Below, one piece after another: positions 61,326 through 64,000 of a DNA stretch of 64,000 nt. The position numbers and the translations under genes were made by a program. Origin of the DNA: Clostridiales bacterium Firm_14 (GTDB taxonomy: Bacteria; Bacillota; Clostridia; Saccharofermentanales; Saccharofermentanaceae); NCBI GenBank assembly GCA_001604135.1, contig LVAT01000008.1:1-64000 (forward strand), read 5' to 3'. The notes under the pieces were generated by a model, which saw nothing but the letters and a program-made list of their open reading frames with translations, ran no database searches and was not told the origin of the DNA. Positions within the stretch are counted from its first letter, which is position 1. Each line of letters starts with the position of its first letter.

Positions 61326-61390
61326 TTCGCAAATTGAAGCTTCTACTTATACAGATGCATTTTTTGCGAAGATATTTATGTGTTTGCGAA
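61326..61390. repeat. Three copies of TTTGCGAA upstream of the ECF sigma gene
   Basis: TTTGCGAA at 61363-61370 and 61383-61390 are direct repeats 20 bp apart. A third copy is inverted (TTCGCAAA, 61326-61333) just before the start codon. Possible operator or sigma-specific promoter elements; the surrounding 150 bp are AT-rich and hold no gene. Confidence 0.5.
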
Positions 61391-61463
61391 AAAATATCCT
61401 ATTAATACGAATCCCGTTTAATTATATATAATCAACGAGGTTTCTTGTGCTTTTTTACCGGCG

Positions 61464-61493
61464 AAAAAAAGCGGGACCGCAACCGATCCCGCT
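61464..61493 (-). terminator. Terminator of the LRR lipoprotein gene
   Basis: On the minus strand AGCGGGA and TCCCGCT pair around a ten-base loop, followed by TTTTTTT. Confidence 0.85.
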
Positions 61494-61499
61494 CTCACA

Positions 61500-62765
61500 T
61501 CATTTAATAAATTCAGTTTTCTCATCAAAGTTGATCGCGGCCTTGCCATCTTTGTCACGGCATATGAGGTAACCTTCCTTGGACACTTGATAGCCGGTCG
61601 TCTTAAGGAGATTGATCAGTTTGGGGCACATGCTGATATCAACGGATGTCAGGTCGTTTTTATAGCAATAGAGACCGTTCAAATTCGTGCACCCGGTAAG
61701 ATCAAGAGCAGAAAGCTTGTTTTCCGCGCAGTAAAGATGATATAAATTGCTGCAGCCTGTGACGTTCAGGCTTGTGAGACCACAATCCCAGCACGATACC
61801 GATCCTATATCGGGACAACAGGTGACATCTAATTCATTCAAAGAATTGCCGCCGCACATGAGTTCCTTCAGCTTGGGGGTGGAACTGAGATCCAGTGACG
61901 TCAGACCGCACTCGACGCAATCGAGTTCTGTCAGTTCAGGACAGGGACTTAAGTCAAGCTCAGTGATTTTGTTATATGAGCACCATAATTCCGTAAGCTT
62001 AGGAAAAGCGGATAGATCCAACGAAGTCAGATTATAGTTTTTATAGCACCTGAATGTCTCGATGTTCCCGCAGCCGCTGTAATTGAGATCAGCCAGAACA
62101 TTTTCTGAGCAATCGAAGTCCTTTAGCTTGGGGCAGTTGCTGACATTTAGTGTGCTGAGGACCTTATTAGCGGTGCAATTAAGTTTGGTAAGCTCCGGGA
62201 AATCGCGAAAATCCAATTCCGTCAAATAATCATTGGTCTCAAAACTGATACGCTCAAGTCCCTTATAACTGTTGAGATCTATGCCTTTCAGCTTCGAGTT
62301 GCAAAGTGTGAATTTCTTAAGCGGAGCGCCTTCCGGCAGTACCAGTTCCTGAAGATCATTGATGTCGATATAGATATTCTCGAGCTTAGTGTTACCGCTG
62401 AGATCTATACGGTTCGCTCCCTGGGTGGCATCGATGGTAAGAGTCCTGAGATTAGTAAAATGTTTGAAATCATACTGCAGGATCTCACCATTTCTGATAC
62501 AAAGAGTCTCAATGTTTGTAAATACTTCTAATCCCGTCAGATCATGCGGCCAATAAAGATCAATAGAAGTCGCGCTCTCGATCTCTGACTGGCTTAATTT
62601 ATTATCGCCATCAAGATCTACACTTTTGGCGGCACTTAATAAGGAATAACCAGGGAATGTCTTTTCATCGATTTTTACATATTTCTCTTTTTCCTTGCAG
62701 CCTGCCAATGCAAACGATGTAAGCAAAGCAGCTGACAACATTATTACTGTTCCAATCCTCTTCAT
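61500..62765 (-). CDS. Leucine-rich-repeat lipoprotein with an EF-hand-like segment
   Basis: 421 residues. The signal peptide ends in the lipobox FALAGC. Shortly after, DLDGDNKLSQSEIE matches an EF-hand/dockerin-type calcium loop. The rest is a run of roughly 14 leucine-rich repeats of about 20 residues with conserved Cys (CPKLKDFDCSENVLADLNYS type). The track start at 62864 is too early; ATG 62765 follows GAGGTGAGG. It begins four bases after the Nudix regulator's stop, so the two are co-transcribed. Probably a surface binding protein; ligand unknown. Confidence 0.87.
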   Translation of the reverse strand: MKRIGTVIMLSAALLTSFALAGCKEKEKYVKIDEKTFPGYSLLSAAKSVDLDGDNKLSQSEIESATSIDLYWPHDLTGLEVFTNIETLCIRNGEILQYDFKHFTNLRTLTIDATQGANRIDLSGNTKLENIYIDINDLQELVLPEGAPLKKFTLCNSKLKGIDLNSYKGLERISFETNDYLTELDFRDFPELTKLNCTANKVLSTLNVSNCPKLKDFDCSENVLADLNYSGCGNIETFRCYKNYNLTSLDLSAFPKLTELWCSYNKITELDLSPCPELTELDCVECGLTSLDLSSTPKLKELMCGGNSLNELDVTCCPDIGSVSCWDCGLTSLNVTGCSNLYHLYCAENKLSALDLTGCTNLNGLYCYKNDLTSVDISMCPKLINLLKTTGYQVSKEGYLICRDKDGKAAINFDEKTEFIK

Positions 62766-62769
62766 ATCC

Positions 62770-63531
62770 TCACCTCTCAATATACTTATAAAGCCTTGCA
62801 GGTTTTCCCTTTGATGTAATCGTCTTATTGAGCTCGACGACTTTGCCGGTCGCGACATATTCACGAAGGAACGTTTTGCGGAAGTTCGGAAGGTCCAGAG
62901 TGCGGTTCTTGATCGTCTCGTGGATCCTCTTTAATTCCGAGATGGTGAACTCGTTCCTGTCTTTTAAGAGGTTAAAGGCATCATCTTCGTAATCTATCCT
63001 ATTCCTCAAACGGGTGATGGCCATCTTAATGATCTCGGCGTGATCGAACGCGAGATCGCTCTCGAAAATCACCTTATTCTCATTTGTGAAGATGATGCCG
63101 TTAACGTCATATTTAATAGAGAAAAGTTTTGCTTCCTTGGCGTCATCACCGGCCCTGATGTTGAGTTTATGCTTCGGAACAAGTGCAGTGTAGGCAACTG
63201 AAAGTACTGTCGTTCTCGGATCTCTTCCAAGGTCTCCGAAAGTATAGAGCTGCTTGAGATAGACATTGTCGATGTTAGTTTCAGTCTTAAGTTCTCTTGC
63301 TGCAGCCTCGTCGATAGACTCTTTGCCCGCCTCAAGGAATCCGCCCGGGATTGCCCAGTGGTCCTTGTAAGGGAACCCTCCGCGCTTGATCAGAAGGATG
63401 TTAAGTTCGTCGGAGTCGTCTAATGTGAAGATAACGATATCCGCAGTAACAGACGGGCGTTTGAACTTGGTAACGTCGTATTGCTCAAGAAATTCCTTCT
63501 CTTCTTTGGATATGCGGTTGCTCTTTTTCAT
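62770..63531 (-). CDS. NrtR-like transcriptional regulator: degenerate Nudix domain plus winged helix
   Basis: 253 residues. The N-terminal Nudix domain contains PGGFLEAGKESIDEAAAREL; the C-terminal ~90 residues form a winged helix typical of NrtR (ISELKRIHETI, then NFRKTFLREY). The Nudix box deviates from GX5EX7REUXEEXGU: there is one extra residue between Gly and Glu, the first Glu of the EE pair is Thr (RELKTETNI) and the Gly is Asn. Loss of hydrolase activity with retained ligand sensing is plausible. The track starts at 63561; CGGAGGAG favours ATG 63531. The promoter has two matching palindromes, implying autoregulation. Known NrtR proteins bind ADP-ribose-type ligands; the ligand here is not known. 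Confidence 0.85.
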   Translation of the reverse strand: MKKSNRISKEEKEFLEQYDVTKFKRPSVTADIVIFTLDDSDELNILLIKRGGFPYKDHWAIPGGFLEAGKESIDEAAARELKTETNIDNVYLKQLYTFGDLGRDPRTTVLSVAYTALVPKHKLNIRAGDDAKEAKLFSIKYDVNGIIFTNENKVIFESDLAFDHAEIIKMAITRLRNRIDYEDDAFNLLKDRNEFTISELKRIHETIKNRTLDLPNFRKTFLREYVATGKVVELNKTITSKGKPARLYKYIER

Positions 63532-63546
63532 GTTCTCCTCCGTGAT

Positions 63547-63594
63547 GGTAACTCGTACCATTTATATTATGGTACACAATACCGTAATCATCAA
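63547..63594 (-). promoter_or_regulatory. Promoter of nrtR-LRR with two GGTA-N5-TACC operators
   Basis: On the minus strand TTGATG (63594-63589), 17-bp spacer, CATAAT (63571-63566). One palindrome, GGTACACAATACC (63571-63583), lies between -35 and -10. The second, ATGGTAACTCGTACCAT (63545-63561), covers the expected start. Their centres are 24 bp apart. The layout fits repression by the NrtR-like product. Confidence 0.7.
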
Positions 63595-63699
63595 GAGGGA
63601 GATTGTTAACAAACTGCAACATCTATCTACATTAATCGGTAAATATAGTATCCTGATGCAAATGGAACGGGTTAAGATCAAGAAAAGAGGTAAGGGGCC

Positions 63700-64000
63700 A
63701 TGAGTAAGAAGATAGCGTGTATTGCGGTGGTTTTGGCTTTGTTGGTATCTGTTTTCGGATGCTCGAAAAAAACGATGGAGCTGGATCCGCAACTGGAAGC
63801 CAACCTCAAAGGCATAGTAAAAATGGGCGTCTGCAACGAAGTCTATACAAAATACGGACTTGAGCCCGGCGTATCTGTCGACAAGATCGACGCCCGCGAT
63901 GCTTCGGTTAAAGATTATTACAAGCTTTTGTTTACAGCCACAGGTTCTTATACGGTCGTCGCCGATAAGGGTGAGTTATACACCGGCACTTTTACGATCG
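63700..64000 (+). CDS. Lipoprotein of unknown function, truncated by the window end
   Basis: Open from ATG 63700 to the last base, 100 codons without a stop; absent from the track because it is incomplete. AGAGGTAAGGGG precedes the ATG. The signal peptide ends in the lipobox SVFGC, followed by KKTMELDPQLEANL. The visible part does not match lipoproteins 1 or 2 or any family I recognise. It is divergent from the NrtR-like gene, so the palindromes in the shared gap could act on it too. Confidence 0.75.
   Translation, partial: MSKKIACIAVVLALLVSVFGCSKKTMELDPQLEANLKGIVKMGVCNEVYTKYGLEPGVSVDKIDARDASVKDYYKLLFTATGSYTVVADKGELYTGTFTI

Overview
The window looks like a chromosomal stretch of a Firmicutes genome, most likely class Clostridia. 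The evidence is a WalRK-type locus with walJ and rlmH, a yicC-remA-gmk-rpoZ block, a Crh-like HPr, an L10-leader attenuator, PPDK, rubredoxin and the hisZ/short-hisG form of ATP phosphoribosyltransferase. Coding density is high and almost everything reads on the + strand. I saw no insertion sequence, prophage or CRISPR array. Genus cannot be assigned from the sequence alone.

Layout. 1-102: the 3' end of a 5S rRNA gene and its terminator. 235-5665: response regulator, histidine kinase, MurA, WalJ and RlmH in one tight run. 5733-14294: a complete histidine operon, hisZGDCB-purC-hisHAFIE, behind a textbook promoter with a perfect 16-bp palindrome at the expected transcription start. purC is inserted between hisB and hisH. 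14327-17962: rpmG-secE-nusG-rplKA, then rplJL behind an L10 leader. 18632-18864: tRNA-Met, tRNA-Glu and tRNA-Cys. 18966-25930: a hypothetical protein, a GH26 glycosidase, tRNA-Gly, rubredoxin, a CDF transporter, a YfhO-like membrane protein and a second tRNA-Gly. 26054-29904: two minus-strand membrane acyltransferases and rfbA. 30001-33095: UPF0251 protein, thioredoxin, a PflX-like radical SAM protein and purF.

33108-46956 is the most unusual part. Six paralogous membrane-anchored transglutaminase-like proteins (called TglA-F here; not established names) share a stretch with two glycosyltransferases, an SGNH-like protein with Cys in place of the nucleophile Ser, and two small paralogous lipoproteins. 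Every Tgl keeps a Cys-His-Asp triad with exactly 15 residues from His to Asp. They differ in their disordered tails: P/Q/M-rich and probably cytoplasmic in A and B, P/T-rich C-terminal stalks in D and E. This reads as a cell-surface system of unknown function, possibly peptide cleavage or cross-linking of envelope proteins.

47028-48010: rplM-rpsI with an attenuator-like leader hairpin. 48129-49757: tsaE-tsaB-rimI. 49905-52761: Crh-like protein, uvrC and a metallophosphoesterase. 52802-52898: four CCGGAA-type inverted repeats phased at about 21 bp. 53102-59487: yicC-remA-gmk-rpoZ-glyS-ppdK. 59678-64000, mostly minus strand: an ECF sigma factor with its putative membrane anti-sigma, an LRR lipoprotein, an NrtR-like Nudix regulator whose promoter carries two GGTA-N5-TACC palindromes, and a truncated lipoprotein gene at the window edge.

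Coordinates are my own readings. Where I moved a start from the ORF track, the evidence says why. Functions come from recognised motifs, not from searches.
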